A DNA stretch of 27,267 nucleotides from Nosocomiicoccus ampullae. GTDB taxonomy: Bacteria > Bacillota > Bacilli > Staphylococcales > Salinicoccaceae. The position numbers and the translations under genes were made by a program. This document shows, piece by piece, positions 9,988-17,934 of the stretch. The number at the start of each line of letters is the position of its first letter. The first letter of the stretch is position 1. The notes beneath the pieces are model-generated. The model did no database searches, had not been told where the DNA came from, and worked only from the letters and a program-made list of their open reading frames with translations. The stretch covers positions 1 through 27,267 of the forward strand of contig NZ_MBFG01000021.1 of NCBI RefSeq assembly GCF_001696685.1, written 5' to 3'.

Positions 9988-11703
9988 TTAATCATCATCC
10001 ATACTTGATAAGTCTCCAGCGTCTAAGTTTAACTCCCAAGCTTTTAATACACGTCTCATAATTTTACCACTACGTGTTTTTGGTAATTTATCTTTAAATT
10101 CAATTTCACGTGGTGCTGCATGTGCTGCGAGACCAAGTTTTACGAAGTTACGAATTTCCTCTTTTAACTCGTCCGTCGGTTCATAACCTTCACGTAATGC
10201 GATAAATGCTTTAACGATTTCACCACGTACTGGATCTGGTTTACCGATAACTCCAGCCTCTTCTACCGCTTCATGTTCAACGAGTTTAGATTCAATTTCA
10301 AACGGTCCAACTCTTTCCCCAGCTGTCATAATGACGTCGTCTACACGTCCTTGGAAGAAGAAGTACCCGTCTTCATCTATAAATGCTGAGTCACCTGAAA
10401 CGTACCAATCACCAATAAAGTACGATTTATACTTCTCGTGGTTGTTCCAAATATCGCGCATCATCGATGGCCAAGGTGCTTTCATTGCTAAGTTCCCCAT
10501 ACGGTTTGGCGGTAAGACTTCACCGTTGTCGTCAATGATTGCCGCTTCTACACCTGGTAATGGTTTACCCATAGATCCAGCTTTTATATCCATTGAGGGG
10601 AAGTTAACGATCATATGTGCTCCTGTTTCAGTCATCCACCACGTATCGTGAATTCTTAAGTTGAATACTTTATCTCCCCATTTAATGACTTCTGGATTCA
10701 GTGGTTCACCAACAGATAGTAAATGTCTTAAATGGCTAAGGTCGTAATTTTTTATAACTTCGTCTCCAGCTCCCATTAACATACGGAATGCTGTCGGTGC
10801 TGAATACCAAATTGTCACTTTTAACTCTTCAAGTGCTGAATACCATGCATCTGGTGAGAAACGTCCTCCGACGATAACGTTTGTCGCGCGGTTTAACCAC
10901 GGTCCAAAAATACCATAACTCGTTCCAGTTACCCATCCTGGGTCAGCTGTACACCAGTATACATCGTCTTCTTTAATATCCGTCACATATTTCGCTGAAA
11001 TATATTGTTGAACCATCACATTATGAACGTGGTATACACCTTTTGGTGAGCCAGTTGAACCACTCGTATAATGTAAAATCAATCCGTCCTCTAAATCTAC
11101 CCATTCGATGTCACATTCATCTGATGCTTCGTCAAATAACTGTTTAAAATCTAAGAGTTTTTCATCTTCACTAACGTCTTCTCCGACGACAAATACGTGT
11201 TTTAGTGTATCGATCTCTTTATAAGGTACTCTCTCTAATAAATCAGAAGTCGTAATTAAATAATTCGCTTCTGAGTCTTCTAATCGGTCAACGACAGCCT
11301 TCTCCATAAATGCTTCAAATAATGGTCCAACAATCGCACCAAGTTTCACTGCACCGAGTAATACAAAATATAATTCAGGCGATCTTGGCATAAAGATAAA
11401 TACACGGTCTCCTTTTTGAACACCTTTACTCTTAAGCATATTTGCAGCTTTATTAGATTTTTCTTTCATCTCTTTAAAAGTAAATGATGAAACGCCAGAA
11501 TCGTCTTTATAGTGTAATGCTACTTTGTTACCATATCCTTCATCAACGTGACGATCAATTGCTTCATATGCGATGTTTACTTTGTTAGTTTCATACCATG
11601 TAAAATGTTTTTTTACTTCTTCCCACGAATAGTTTTTAACTGTTTCTTCGTAAGGTCCCATATTCGAACTTTTATCTACAGATTTATAGATTTCGTAATT
11701 CAT
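9988..11703 (-). CDS. acsA: Acetyl-CoA synthetase
   Basis: This AMP-forming enzyme converts acetate, ATP and CoA to acetyl-CoA, allowing reuse of excreted acetate. The protein is 571 residues, the Firmicutes AcsA size. The adenylate-forming signature YTSGSTGSPKGV is present near residue 219, WWMTETG near 334, and the C-terminal PKTRSGKIMRR block carries K547, the lysine acetylated by AcuA in related bacteria. The start is the ATG at 11703, eight bases after AGGAG; an in-frame GTG at 11712 overlaps that ribosome site. It is divergent from acuABC. A cre-like site in its leader fits CcpA repression, which is known for acsA in Bacillus. Confidence 0.97.
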   Translation of the reverse strand: MNYEIYKSVDKSSNMGPYEETVKNYSWEEVKKHFTWYETNKVNIAYEAIDRHVDEGYGNKVALHYKDDSGVSSFTFKEMKEKSNKAANMLKSKGVQKGDRVFIFMPRSPELYFVLLGAVKLGAIVGPLFEAFMEKAVVDRLEDSEANYLITTSDLLERVPYKEIDTLKHVFVVGEDVSEDEKLLDFKQLFDEASDECDIEWVDLEDGLILHYTSGSTGSPKGVYHVHNVMVQQYISAKYVTDIKEDDVYWCTADPGWVTGTSYGIFGPWLNRATNVIVGGRFSPDAWYSALEELKVTIWYSAPTAFRMLMGAGDEVIKNYDLSHLRHLLSVGEPLNPEVIKWGDKVFNLRIHDTWWMTETGAHMIVNFPSMDIKAGSMGKPLPGVEAAIIDDNGEVLPPNRMGNLAMKAPWPSMMRDIWNNHEKYKSYFIGDWYVSGDSAFIDEDGYFFFQGRVDDVIMTAGERVGPFEIESKLVEHEAVEEAGVIGKPDPVRGEIVKAFIALREGYEPTDELKEEIRNFVKLGLAAHAAPREIEFKDKLPKTRSGKIMRRVLKAWELNLDAGDLSSMDDD

Positions 11704-11725
11704 TACATTCACTCCTAAAATTTAA

Positions 11726-11739
11726 GTAAAACGCTTTCT
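11726..11739 (-). promoter_or_regulatory. Cre-like CcpA site in the acsA leader
   Basis: The minus-strand sequence AGAAAGCGTTTTAC keeps the AAAGCGTTTT core of a cre site but deviates at both ends (11 of 14 positions). It lies just downstream of the predicted acsA transcription start, where CcpA would act as a block. CcpA control of acsA is established in Bacillus; here it is inferred. Confidence 0.5.
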
Positions 11740-11755
11740 TTTGACGTTACTTATA

Positions 11756-11784
11756 ATCTTATCTGTTATTTTTAGGAATTTCAA
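11756..11784 (-). promoter_or_regulatory. Promoter of acsA
   Basis: On the minus strand TTGAAA (11784-11779) and TAAGAT (11761-11756) are spaced by 17 bases. The start would fall near 11749, about 10 bases before the cre-like site. Confidence 0.6.
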
Positions 11785-11839
11785 CGGTTTCGTTCGAATT
11801 TTCAATCGCATTTAGACATAAATATAAAAATGATTCATG

Positions 11840-11845
11840 TATAAT
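11840..11845 (+). promoter_or_regulatory. Candidate -10 element of acuABC
   Basis: A perfect TATAAT lies 36 bases before the acuA start codon. No good -35 hexamer is present at 16-18 bases, so the promoter may be weak or need an activator. Confidence 0.4.
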
Positions 11846-11881
11846 ATAAATAACTAGACATATATTGTGATTTGAGGTGAT

Positions 11882-12517
11882 ATGTTGGAGCATATAAAAA
11901 ATTATTTTAAAATGGAATACGAAAAAAATAGCCAAACGATTATAATCGAAGGTCCTGTGAGTGAAGAAGCGCTAAATACGTATACTTTTGACGAACATTT
12001 AAATGCATTTAGAAGACCAAACGATCAATTTGAAGCAATAAAAGAAATCGCAAGTTTAGAAGAAGGTCGTATCATCGTTGCACGTGTAGATAATAACATT
12101 ATCGGTTACGTTACGTTTCATAGACCTGATGAGTTTGAAAGATGGAGTGAAGGTAATCATCCATTTATATTAGAACTCGGTGCAGTTGAAGTTTCTGATT
12201 CATACCGAAATTTAAGAATTGGCCAAAACATGCTGAAATTGTCGATGATGGATGAGTATATGGAAAATTATATCGTTTTAACGACTGAGTATTATTGGCA
12301 CTGGGATTTAAAAGGAACTGGATTAGATGTTTACGAGTATAAACAATTAATGATTAATTTAATGGCCGTTGCAGGATTTGAAGTATATATGACAAACGAC
12401 CCTGAAATTACAAGTCATCCTGCGAATACTTTAATGGCTAGAGTCGGAAAACATATTACGACCGAGCAGCAACTTATATTTGATGAGATAAGATTTAAAC
12501 ATCGCTACTTTTTTTAA
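11882..12517 (+). CDS. acuA: AcuA-type protein acetyltransferase (GNAT)
   Basis: AcuA acetylates the active-site lysine of AcsA using acetyl-CoA and switches the enzyme off. The 211-residue protein matches the family length. A GNAT fold is visible: the strand pair around VARVDNNIIGYVTFH (about 61-75) and the acetyl-CoA-binding region LGAVEVSDSYRNLRIGQNML (about 99-118), where the R-N-L-R-I-G stretch replaces the usual Q/RxxGxG/A. The ATG at 11882 follows GAGGTGAT. It is the first gene of acuABC, divergent from its target acsA, which supports the assignment more strongly than the sequence alone. Confidence 0.92.
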   Translation: MLEHIKNYFKMEYEKNSQTIIIEGPVSEEALNTYTFDEHLNAFRRPNDQFEAIKEIASLEEGRIIVARVDNNIIGYVTFHRPDEFERWSEGNHPFILELGAVEVSDSYRNLRIGQNMLKLSMMDEYMENYIVLTTEYYWHWDLKGTGLDVYEYKQLMINLMAVAGFEVYMTNDPEITSHPANTLMARVGKHITTEQQLIFDEIRFKHRYFF

Positions 12518-12528
12518 GGAGGATATGT

Positions 12529-13161
12529 ATGTTAGTTAGCCGAATTATGACGAGAGATGTGAAAACGCTCTCTCCGAAGGATACGATCAATGATGCTTTA
12601 AATTTAATAAACGAACACCACATTCGACACATACCAATCGTTGAAAATGAAGAAGTCGTCGGATTAGTGACGGATAAAGACATCAATCTCGCACTACCCT
12701 CGATTTTAAACACTCATAGTGAAACGACTATCCACCATCCACTAGAAGATATTATGAAAACACGTGTCATGTTTACGAGTCCAAGAGATTTCGTAGAAGA
12801 ACTCGCAGTCGACTTTTTAGAATTCGACGTCGGTGCGATTTGTGTCATCCAATCAAAAAAACTCGTAGGAATTATTACACAAACAGATATTATGGAAGCG
12901 TTTATCGAGATAACTGGTATGAAGATACCTGGCTCAATTATCGAAATTGATGTACTCGACCGTCCAGGAATCGTCTATGATATCGGTAAAATACTATATG
13001 ATTTAAATATTGTTGCTGTATCCATCACAATATTTGATAATACTGAAAAAGAAGGCCATAAATTTGTCGTCATAAAAATTAACGCTATGAATCCGATGTT
13101 TGTTATAAACAAACTCGAAGAAATGGGATATGACGTCGTCGACCCATTAAATAGAGGTTAA
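12529..13161 (+). CDS. acuB: AcuB-like CBS-ACT domain protein
   Basis: The 210-residue protein has two CBS domains (about 7-58 and 75-130; IMTRDVKTLSPKDTINDAL and IMKTRVMFTSPRDFVEEL are the typical starts). An ACT domain follows (about 138-206, IIEIDVLDRPGIVYDIGKIL). This is the AcuB architecture. CBS pairs commonly bind adenine nucleotides, so a role in sensing energy state for acetate use is plausible, but the molecular function of AcuB is not established. An AAGGAGG ribosome site lies just before the ATG, 11 bases after acuA. The acuC ribosome site overlaps its stop, so translation is probably coupled. Confidence 0.9.
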   Translation: MLVSRIMTRDVKTLSPKDTINDALNLINEHHIRHIPIVENEEVVGLVTDKDINLALPSILNTHSETTIHHPLEDIMKTRVMFTSPRDFVEELAVDFLEFDVGAICVIQSKKLVGIITQTDIMEAFIEITGMKIPGSIIEIDVLDRPGIVYDIGKILYDLNIVAVSITIFDNTEKEGHKFVVIKINAMNPMFVINKLEEMGYDVVDPLNRG

Positions 13162-13165
13162 AAAG

Positions 13166-14308
13166 ATGCGTGCACTTTATGTGTATGATGATGAGTTACT
13201 TAAATATCGCTTTAATGATACACACCCATTTAATCAGATGCGCTTAAAGATGACGACAGATTTATTAAAAGCGGCTCAATTTTTAAGCGATGAAGAAATT
13301 GTAACTCCACGCGTCGCTACTGAAGAAGAAATTTTACTCGTTCACACAAAAGACTATGTCGACGCTGTTAAACGTGCAGGCCATAACAACATTACAAAAA
13401 GAGAACTTGCAAACTATGGTTTAAATACAGAAGACACCCCTCAATTTGAAAATATGCATGAGAAATGTAGCATGCTCGTCGGTGCGAGTTTGACTGGCGC
13501 AGATTTGATTATGCAAGGTAAAGCGGATAAAGTTGCTTCTCTCGGAGGAGGACTTCACCACGGATTTACTGGTAAAGCGAGTGGATTTTGTGTCTATAAT
13601 GATGCAGCGATTGTATGCCAATATTTAAAAGAAAAATACAATGAACGTGTTCTTTATATAGATACTGATGCACATCATGGAGACGGTGTACAATTCACGT
13701 TTTATGACTCAAATGAGATTATGACATACTCTATTCATGAAACGGGACGTTATTTATTCCCTGGTACTGGTTTAGTAACTGAACGCGGTACAGGACAAGG
13801 CTTCGGGTTTAGCGTGAATTTACCTGTTGATGCATTTACCGAAGACGATTCATTTTTAGACGTTTTTAAACAGAGTATCGAAATTGCCGCTAGATCATTT
13901 AAACCGACGATTATCGTACATGTGAACGGTGTAGATGCGCACTATCGTGATCCGATGACACATTTATGTTTAACATCAAAAGCTTACGAAGAGATTCCTA
14001 AGATCGTTAATGAAATTGCTGATCAATATGCAAATGGTAAACTACTCGCTCTAGGAGGCGGTGGTTATAACATTTGGCAAGTCGTCCCTAGAATGTGGGC
14101 GTATGTTTGGCTTGGAATAAAAGGGATTGAACCTCCAACTGGCACATTACCCGAATCATTTATAAACGAGTACAAACCATTATCACAACTTCCATTCCCT
14201 ACAGAGTGGCAAGATAACTTAGATGATTATACGAATATCCCTAGACGATCTGAAATTACTGAAAGAAATCAAATGGTTCTTGATAGAATTAAAATGTACT
14301 TGGAATAA
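13166..14308 (+). CDS. acuC: AcuC, class I/II histone-deacetylase family protein
   Basis: AcuC removes the acetyl group placed on AcsA by AcuA and restores acetate activation. The 380-residue protein shows the metal-dependent deacetylase core: GGGLHHG with H131-H132, YNDAAIV (144-150), IDTDAHHGDGVQ with zinc-ligand candidates D168 and H170, and the later VNGVDAHYRDP segment and GGGGYN loop. The ATG at 13166 lies four bases after acuB. The 3' end abuts a remnant of an azlC gene on the other strand. A 9-base-pair hairpin downstream may serve as terminator. Confidence 0.95.
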   Translation: MRALYVYDDELLKYRFNDTHPFNQMRLKMTTDLLKAAQFLSDEEIVTPRVATEEEILLVHTKDYVDAVKRAGHNNITKRELANYGLNTEDTPQFENMHEKCSMLVGASLTGADLIMQGKADKVASLGGGLHHGFTGKASGFCVYNDAAIVCQYLKEKYNERVLYIDTDAHHGDGVQFTFYDSNEIMTYSIHETGRYLFPGTGLVTERGTGQGFGFSVNLPVDAFTEDDSFLDVFKQSIEIAARSFKPTIIVHVNGVDAHYRDPMTHLCLTSKAYEEIPKIVNEIADQYANGKLLALGGGGYNIWQVVPRMWAYVWLGIKGIEPPTGTLPESFINEYKPLSQLPFPTEWQDNLDDYTNIPRRSEITERNQMVLDRIKMYLE

Positions 14309-14310
14309 CA

Positions 14311-14469
14311 AAATTGCCCTGCACCTGCGTAGTTTAAACCACTCATTAATGTTGTAGACAGTAAATCAATGAGTGGTTTTGCTGTAATACCAAAAGCCAT
14401 CGCAACTGGTAAATATCCAAAACCAATTGCTATACCGTCAGAAAAAGAGCGCTTATATACTTCACTCAA
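14311..14469 (-). pseudogene. azlC: Truncated azlC remnant (N-terminal 53 codons)
   Basis: A frame from a TTG at 14469 reads 53 residues that resemble the start of AzlC-family branched-chain amino-acid exporters: SFSDGIAIGFGYLPVAMAFG, then a second helix ending LNYAGAGQF. At about 14311 the similarity stops, immediately beyond the acuC stop codon. The frame then continues about 13 codons as antisense of acuC to 14269. AzlC proteins are normally about 230 residues, so roughly three quarters is missing and no azlD is present. A ribosome site (AAAAGGAG) and promoter remain. Function is unlikely; it looks like a deletion scar. The similarity is judged by eye. Confidence 0.7.
14339..14380 (+). terminator. 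Possible acuC terminator inside the azlC remnant
   Basis: CCACTCATT (14339-14347) pairs perfectly with AATGAGTGG (14368-14376), followed by TTTT. The 20-base loop is long, and the sequence was once azlC coding sequence, so it may be fortuitous or recruited. Confidence 0.35.
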
Positions 14470-14502
14470 AAACCACCACTCCTTTTAAAAACAATTAGTA
14501 AC

Positions 14503-14533
14503 ATTGTATCATAAATTTTCTGAAAATTGTGAA
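14503..14533 (-). promoter_or_regulatory. Residual promoter of the azlC remnant
   Basis: On the minus strand an extended -10 (TGATACAAT, hexamer 14508-14503) is present with a TTCACA-like -35 (14533-14528) at 19 bases. It would direct transcription through the remnant and antisense into acuC. Confidence 0.4.
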
Positions 14534-14577
14534 ATATACTTGTGTTTATTCTACAAATAAAAGTTATAATTAAACAT

Positions 14578-14611
14578 AAAAAAACTTGAGTTTAATATAA
14601 AACTCAAGTTT
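14578..14611 (-). terminator. Terminator of ccpA
   Basis: A perfect 12-base-pair stem (AAACTTGAGTTT paired with AAACTCAAGTTT) with a six-base loop is followed by seven Ts on the minus strand, 17 bases after the ccpA stop. Confidence 0.9.
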
Positions 14612-14627
14612 AAAAATATAAATCGCT

Positions 14628-15614
14628 TTATACACGCGTTGTTTTTGCGTAGTTAATTTTCAATGGTAACATCGTTACTTTTTCATCGACTTCTTCGTTG
14701 TTCATAATTTTTGTAAGTAATCTCATTCCAACTGCACCAATATCATATAGAGGTACTGCGATCGTTGATAATTTCGGACGCATCATATATGCAATGCGCG
14801 TATTAGAACAACTTATAATTTCTAATTCTTCAGGTACTTTTACGTTCATATCTAACGTTCCATGAAGGATTCCACCTGCAACCTCATCTGATATTGCAAT
14901 GACAGCATCTGCTTTAATTTCATGAATTTTATTAAATAGCTCAATACCCTCTTCATAAGTGTTTGCTGAAAACTCAAACATATTATCTTTACTTATGTTG
15001 TGCTCTTCTAATACTTCACAAATTTTATCTGCGAGTAAAGTCTCCAACACACTATGGTAACCGCTTTGTACATATGCAATTTTTTTGTTGCCGCGCTCAA
15101 TAAACCCTTCTACAATACGAGCAATTGCATCACGATAATTTGCATTTACTCTGTTTATTGACATTTCTTTAGAATATCCACAGACTACGACTGGCGTATT
15201 TGAACGCTGAATATTATCGATTATTTTTTGGTCATCCGTTCCACCTAAAAAGATGATACCGTCCACTTGATTACTTAATAACGTTTCAAACGCATTCTTT
15301 TCTTTTTTAGCATCATTATCAGTATTTGTAATAATGATTTGATATTGATACATTTCAGCAATGTCTTCTAACCCTCTTAACACTGCTGAATAATATAAAT
15401 CTGAAATGTCAGGAATAATTACCCCAACCGTCTTTGTTTTTTTACTAGCGAGACCTCTAGCCACCGCGTTCGGTTTGTAGTTTAATCGTTCTATGACGTC
15501 TTTTACTTTACGACGTGTTTCTGGCTTAACGTTTGGGTTACCATTAAGTACGCGTGAAACAGTAGCCATTGACACATTCGCTTCTCTTGCAACATCATAA
15601 ATCGTAATTGCCAT
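14628..15614 (-). CDS. ccpA: Catabolite control protein A
   Basis: CcpA is the LacI-family master regulator of carbon catabolite control; it binds cre operators with HPr-Ser46-P as corepressor. The 328-residue protein has the N-terminal helix-turn-helix and hinge (TIYDVAREANVSMATVSRVLNG at 3-24, LNYKPNAVARGLASKKT near 44-60). A periplasmic-binding-protein-like domain follows. An AGGAGG ribosome site precedes the ATG at 15614. The location between acuC and ytxH/ytxG/murC is that of ccpA in Bacillus and Staphylococcus, but aroA and ytxJ, which often lie between ccpA and ytxH, are absent. A cre-like site just upstream of the ribosome site suggests autoregulation. Confidence 0.96.
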   Translation of the reverse strand: MAITIYDVAREANVSMATVSRVLNGNPNVKPETRRKVKDVIERLNYKPNAVARGLASKKTKTVGVIIPDISDLYYSAVLRGLEDIAEMYQYQIIITNTDNDAKKEKNAFETLLSNQVDGIIFLGGTDDQKIIDNIQRSNTPVVVCGYSKEMSINRVNANYRDAIARIVEGFIERGNKKIAYVQSGYHSVLETLLADKICEVLEEHNISKDNMFEFSANTYEEGIELFNKIHEIKADAVIAISDEVAGGILHGTLDMNVKVPEELEIISCSNTRIAYMMRPKLSTIAVPLYDIGAVGMRLLTKIMNNEEVDEKVTMLPLKINYAKTTRV

Positions 15615-15631
15615 GATTTATTTTCCTCCTA

Positions 15632-15645
15632 TGAAAACGTTTTTG
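15632..15645. promoter_or_regulatory. Cre-like site before ccpA
   Basis: TGAAAACGTTTTTG (read on the plus strand) matches 12 of 14 cre positions and contains the palindromic AAAACGTTTT. It lies between the predicted ccpA start of transcription and the ribosome site, suiting autorepression. Pattern-based inference. Confidence 0.5.
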
Positions 15646-15655
15646 TTTATTGATA

Positions 15656-15685
15656 ATCATAACAGAAAATGAATGAGAATGTAAA
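15656..15685 (-). promoter_or_regulatory. Promoter of ccpA
   Basis: On the minus strand TTTACA (15685-15680) and TATGAT (15661-15656) are separated by 18 bases, about 40 bases before the start codon. Confidence 0.6.
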
Positions 15686-15704
15686 TAATTTAACAATAAA
15701 CATC

Positions 15705-15733
15705 AAAAAAGTTCAGCATAAAAGCTGAACTTT
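15705..15733 (-). terminator. Terminator of the ytxH-type gene
   Basis: A 10-base-pair stem (AAAGTTCAGC with GCTGAACTTT) and six Ts on the minus strand. The stop codon of the preceding gene lies at the edge of the stem. Confidence 0.88.
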
Positions 15734-16100
15734 ATAAATTAGATAAATCAACACTGTCTTTGTTTACATATCCATCTTTAACATCTTCTCGAATTGCTCG
15801 TTTTTGAGCGGCCATTAAGTCCTGATCCGAGTCCTTAATACGTTTAACTTCTTCGAGTTCTGCTTTTTTCACTTTGACTTTGTCGACAATTTTATCTTTT
15901 TGATCTTCAAATACACCTTTTGGATCTTTTAAATCTTCACGAAGTGATTGCCCAGATTTTGGTGCTAAGAATAGACCTAAAATAGATCCGACAATCATAC
16001 CGAAAATTAGTCCGAGTGGTAATCCTTTTTTACTCTTTTGTTTTGGTGGACTATACGGTTTAATTCCATGTGTATGTCGATCTCTATCATATTTTTCCAT
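15732..16100 (-). CDS. ytxH: YtxH-domain membrane-anchored protein
   Basis: The 122-residue protein has a basic N-terminus, one glycine-rich membrane segment (about 26-45, GLPLGLIFGMIVGSILGLFL) followed by APKSG, the hallmark of the YtxH family, and a charged helical C-terminal half likely to form a coiled coil. A GAGGG ribosome site precedes the ATG, 14 bases after the upstream DUF948 gene, so the two form an operon. YtxH proteins are linked to general stress responses in Bacillus, but no biochemical function is known. Confidence 0.85.
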   Translation of the reverse strand: MEKYDRDRHTHGIKPYSPPKQKSKKGLPLGLIFGMIVGSILGLFLAPKSGQSLREDLKDPKGVFEDQKDKIVDKVKVKKAELEEVKRIKDSDQDLMAAQKRAIREDVKDGYVNKDSVDLSNL

Positions 16101-16114
16101 ATAACATCCCTCGC

Positions 16115-16561
16115 TTAGTAGCGACCTTTTATCGCATTGTTACGACGCTGACGTTGCTGCCATTTATCAGCAAGTTCCATTGCAACGTTTGACCATTGTA
16201 CAACTTGTGCAATTTGCTCCTCGTTCTCTGAGATGTTTGTCGTAATTGAATTTGTCACTCTATCGACTGATGTGTTAAGGTTTTGAACTGAATATCCAAC
16301 ACCTTGAACTGCATCAACGACTGAGTTTAATTTTTCAACTTTACCTTGTACGTCTTCAACTAGACGATTACTTTTGTGTAATAAGTCGGTTGACTCACGT
16401 GTAATTCCTTGAATTTGTCCATCTAATCCATCGAGTGTTTCTGCAACGTAATCTAAGTTTTTCTTAACACTAAGTAAAACGACAGCTACTGCAATACATG
16501 CTACTAAAAATCCAACTGCAGCAACTACGAGTGCAATCCACCCTAAAATACTCCAATCCAT
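16115..16561 (-). CDS. ytxG: DUF948 (YtxG-type) membrane protein
   Basis: The 148-residue protein has one N-terminal membrane helix (about 6-30) and a long amphipathic helical region (about 35-130). The heptad-like pattern with repeated V, L and N resembles chemotaxis-receptor-type coiled coils; this is the DUF948 layout. The C-terminus is basic (KWQQRQRRNNAIKGRY). GGAGG lies before the ATG at 16561. It is the first gene of a two-gene unit with ytxH, downstream of murC as in Bacillus and Staphylococcus. Its function is unknown. Confidence 0.85.
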   Translation of the reverse strand: MDWSILGWIALVVAAVGFLVACIAVAVVLLSVKKNLDYVAETLDGLDGQIQGITRESTDLLHKSNRLVEDVQGKVEKLNSVVDAVQGVGYSVQNLNTSVDRVTNSITTNISENEEQIAQVVQWSNVAMELADKWQQRQRRNNAIKGRY

Positions 16562-16589
16562 AAATAACGCCTCCGTAAATGTTCTTATG

Positions 16590-16617
16590 TGTATAACTTA
16601 TTAATAGCCGAATTCAA
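16590..16617 (-). promoter_or_regulatory. Candidate promoter of ytxG-ytxH
   Basis: On the minus strand TTGAAT (16617-16612) and TATACA (16595-16590) lie 16 bases apart, 30 bases before the start codon. No terminator is seen after murC, so readthrough may also contribute. Confidence 0.45.
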
Positions 16618-16633
16618 TTCATTGTAAACATGT

Positions 16634-17932
16634 TTAAGAGATAAGTTCTGTAAATCTTTTTTCGTACTTTTGAATATCTCCTGCACCCATAAAGATAATG
16701 ACACTATCTTCATATTGATCGAGTTCTTTAATTTTTGCTTCTGTTAACAGTTTTGAACCCGGTATTAAATTCACCAAATCTTCACTCGATAAATTACCAC
16801 TTTGTTCTCTCGCAGAACCAAAAATATCTACGATATAAACTTTGTCTGCCTCTTTTAAACTGTCTGCAAATTCATTTAAAAACTTTTCTGTTCTAGAGAA
16901 AGTATGTGGTTGGAATACCGCAACGACCTGGTGATTCTTATATTTTTTTCGTGCTGTTTCAAGCGTTGCCTCAATTTCTTTCGGGTGGTGCGCATAGTCA
17001 TCCACGACGATATAACTTTTATATTTCGTCTCTGAAAAACGTCGTTTAACGCCACCATATGTTAAAAAAGCACTTTTAATATTATCGAAATCAAAACCTT
17101 CTAAATAACAAATTGTAATGACAGCAAGTGAATTTAAAATTAAATGATCACCATATAACGGAATAATAAAATTATCTTTATATTCGCCTTCAATGTATAA
17201 ATCAAATGAAGTGCCGTTATCTACCACTTCTACATTTCTAGCTTCGACTGTATAATCACCATCGATACCATACGTATACATCGGAACATCGACTTTTACT
17301 TCATTGATATATGGATCATTTCCATACGCAACTACTGCTTTTGTCACTTGGTTTGCCATCGACTGAAACGCACTGACGACGTCTTCAACATCTTTAAAAT
17401 AATCTGGGTGGTCAAAATCGATATTCGTTATAATTGCATAGTCCGGATGATACGCTAAAAAGTGACGACGATATTCGCACGATTCAAATGCAAAGTAATC
17501 CGCTTCTTTTTTACCAACACCTGTACCGTCTCCAATTAAATACGTCGTTTCTTTATCGCCATTCATAACGTGACTGAGTAAACCGGTTGTCGAGGTTTTT
17601 CCATGAGATCCTGTGACCCCAATTGACGTATAGTCTTTCATAAATTCAGATAAGAATTTATGATAGCGGATGACCGGATATCCACTTTCAAGTGCTTTTT
17701 TAATCTCTACATGGTCATCGTTAAACGCATTACCTGCAATATACGTAAAATCTTCGACTATATTATCTTCAGAAAATGGTAATATTTTAATTCCTTTTTT
17801 CTTTAATTGATACTCCGTGAAAACTTCACTTGTTATGTCTGAACCTTGTACTTCATGACCTAAATCAAAAAGAACTTGTGCAAGTGCACTCATCCCTGCA
17901 CCTTTAATTCCAATGAAGTGATATTTCTTCAC
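16634..17932 (-). CDS. murC: UDP-N-acetylmuramate-L-alanine ligase
   Basis: MurC adds L-alanine to UDP-MurNAc, the first peptide step of peptidoglycan precursor synthesis in the cytosol. The 432-residue protein has the N-terminal nucleotide-binding start [14 protein letters not shown], the Mur ligase ATP loop [11 protein letters not shown] (105-115, K112), the central DYAHHP motif (near 311-316) and the C-terminal FQPHTFSRT block. The start is GTG at 17932, five bases after AAGGTG. The GTG lies two bases after the stop of the FtsK-like gene, so translation is probably coupled. It is the last gene of a six-gene run. Confidence 0.97.
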   Translation of the reverse strand: MKKYHFIGIKGAGMSALAQVLFDLGHEVQGSDITSEVFTEYQLKKKGIKILPFSEDNIVEDFTYIAGNAFNDDHVEIKKALESGYPVIRYHKFLSEFMKDYTSIGVTGSHGKTSTTGLLSHVMNGDKETTYLIGDGTGVGKKEADYFAFESCEYRRHFLAYHPDYAIITNIDFDHPDYFKDVEDVVSAFQSMANQVTKAVVAYGNDPYINEVKVDVPMYTYGIDGDYTVEARNVEVVDNGTSFDLYIEGEYKDNFIIPLYGDHLILNSLAVITICYLEGFDFDNIKSAFLTYGGVKRRFSETKYKSYIVVDDYAHHPKEIEATLETARKKYKNHQVVAVFQPHTFSRTEKFLNEFADSLKEADKVYIVDIFGSAREQSGNLSSEDLVNLIPGSKLLTEAKIKELDQYEDSVIIFMGAGDIQKYEKRFTELIS

Positions 17933-17934
17933 AA

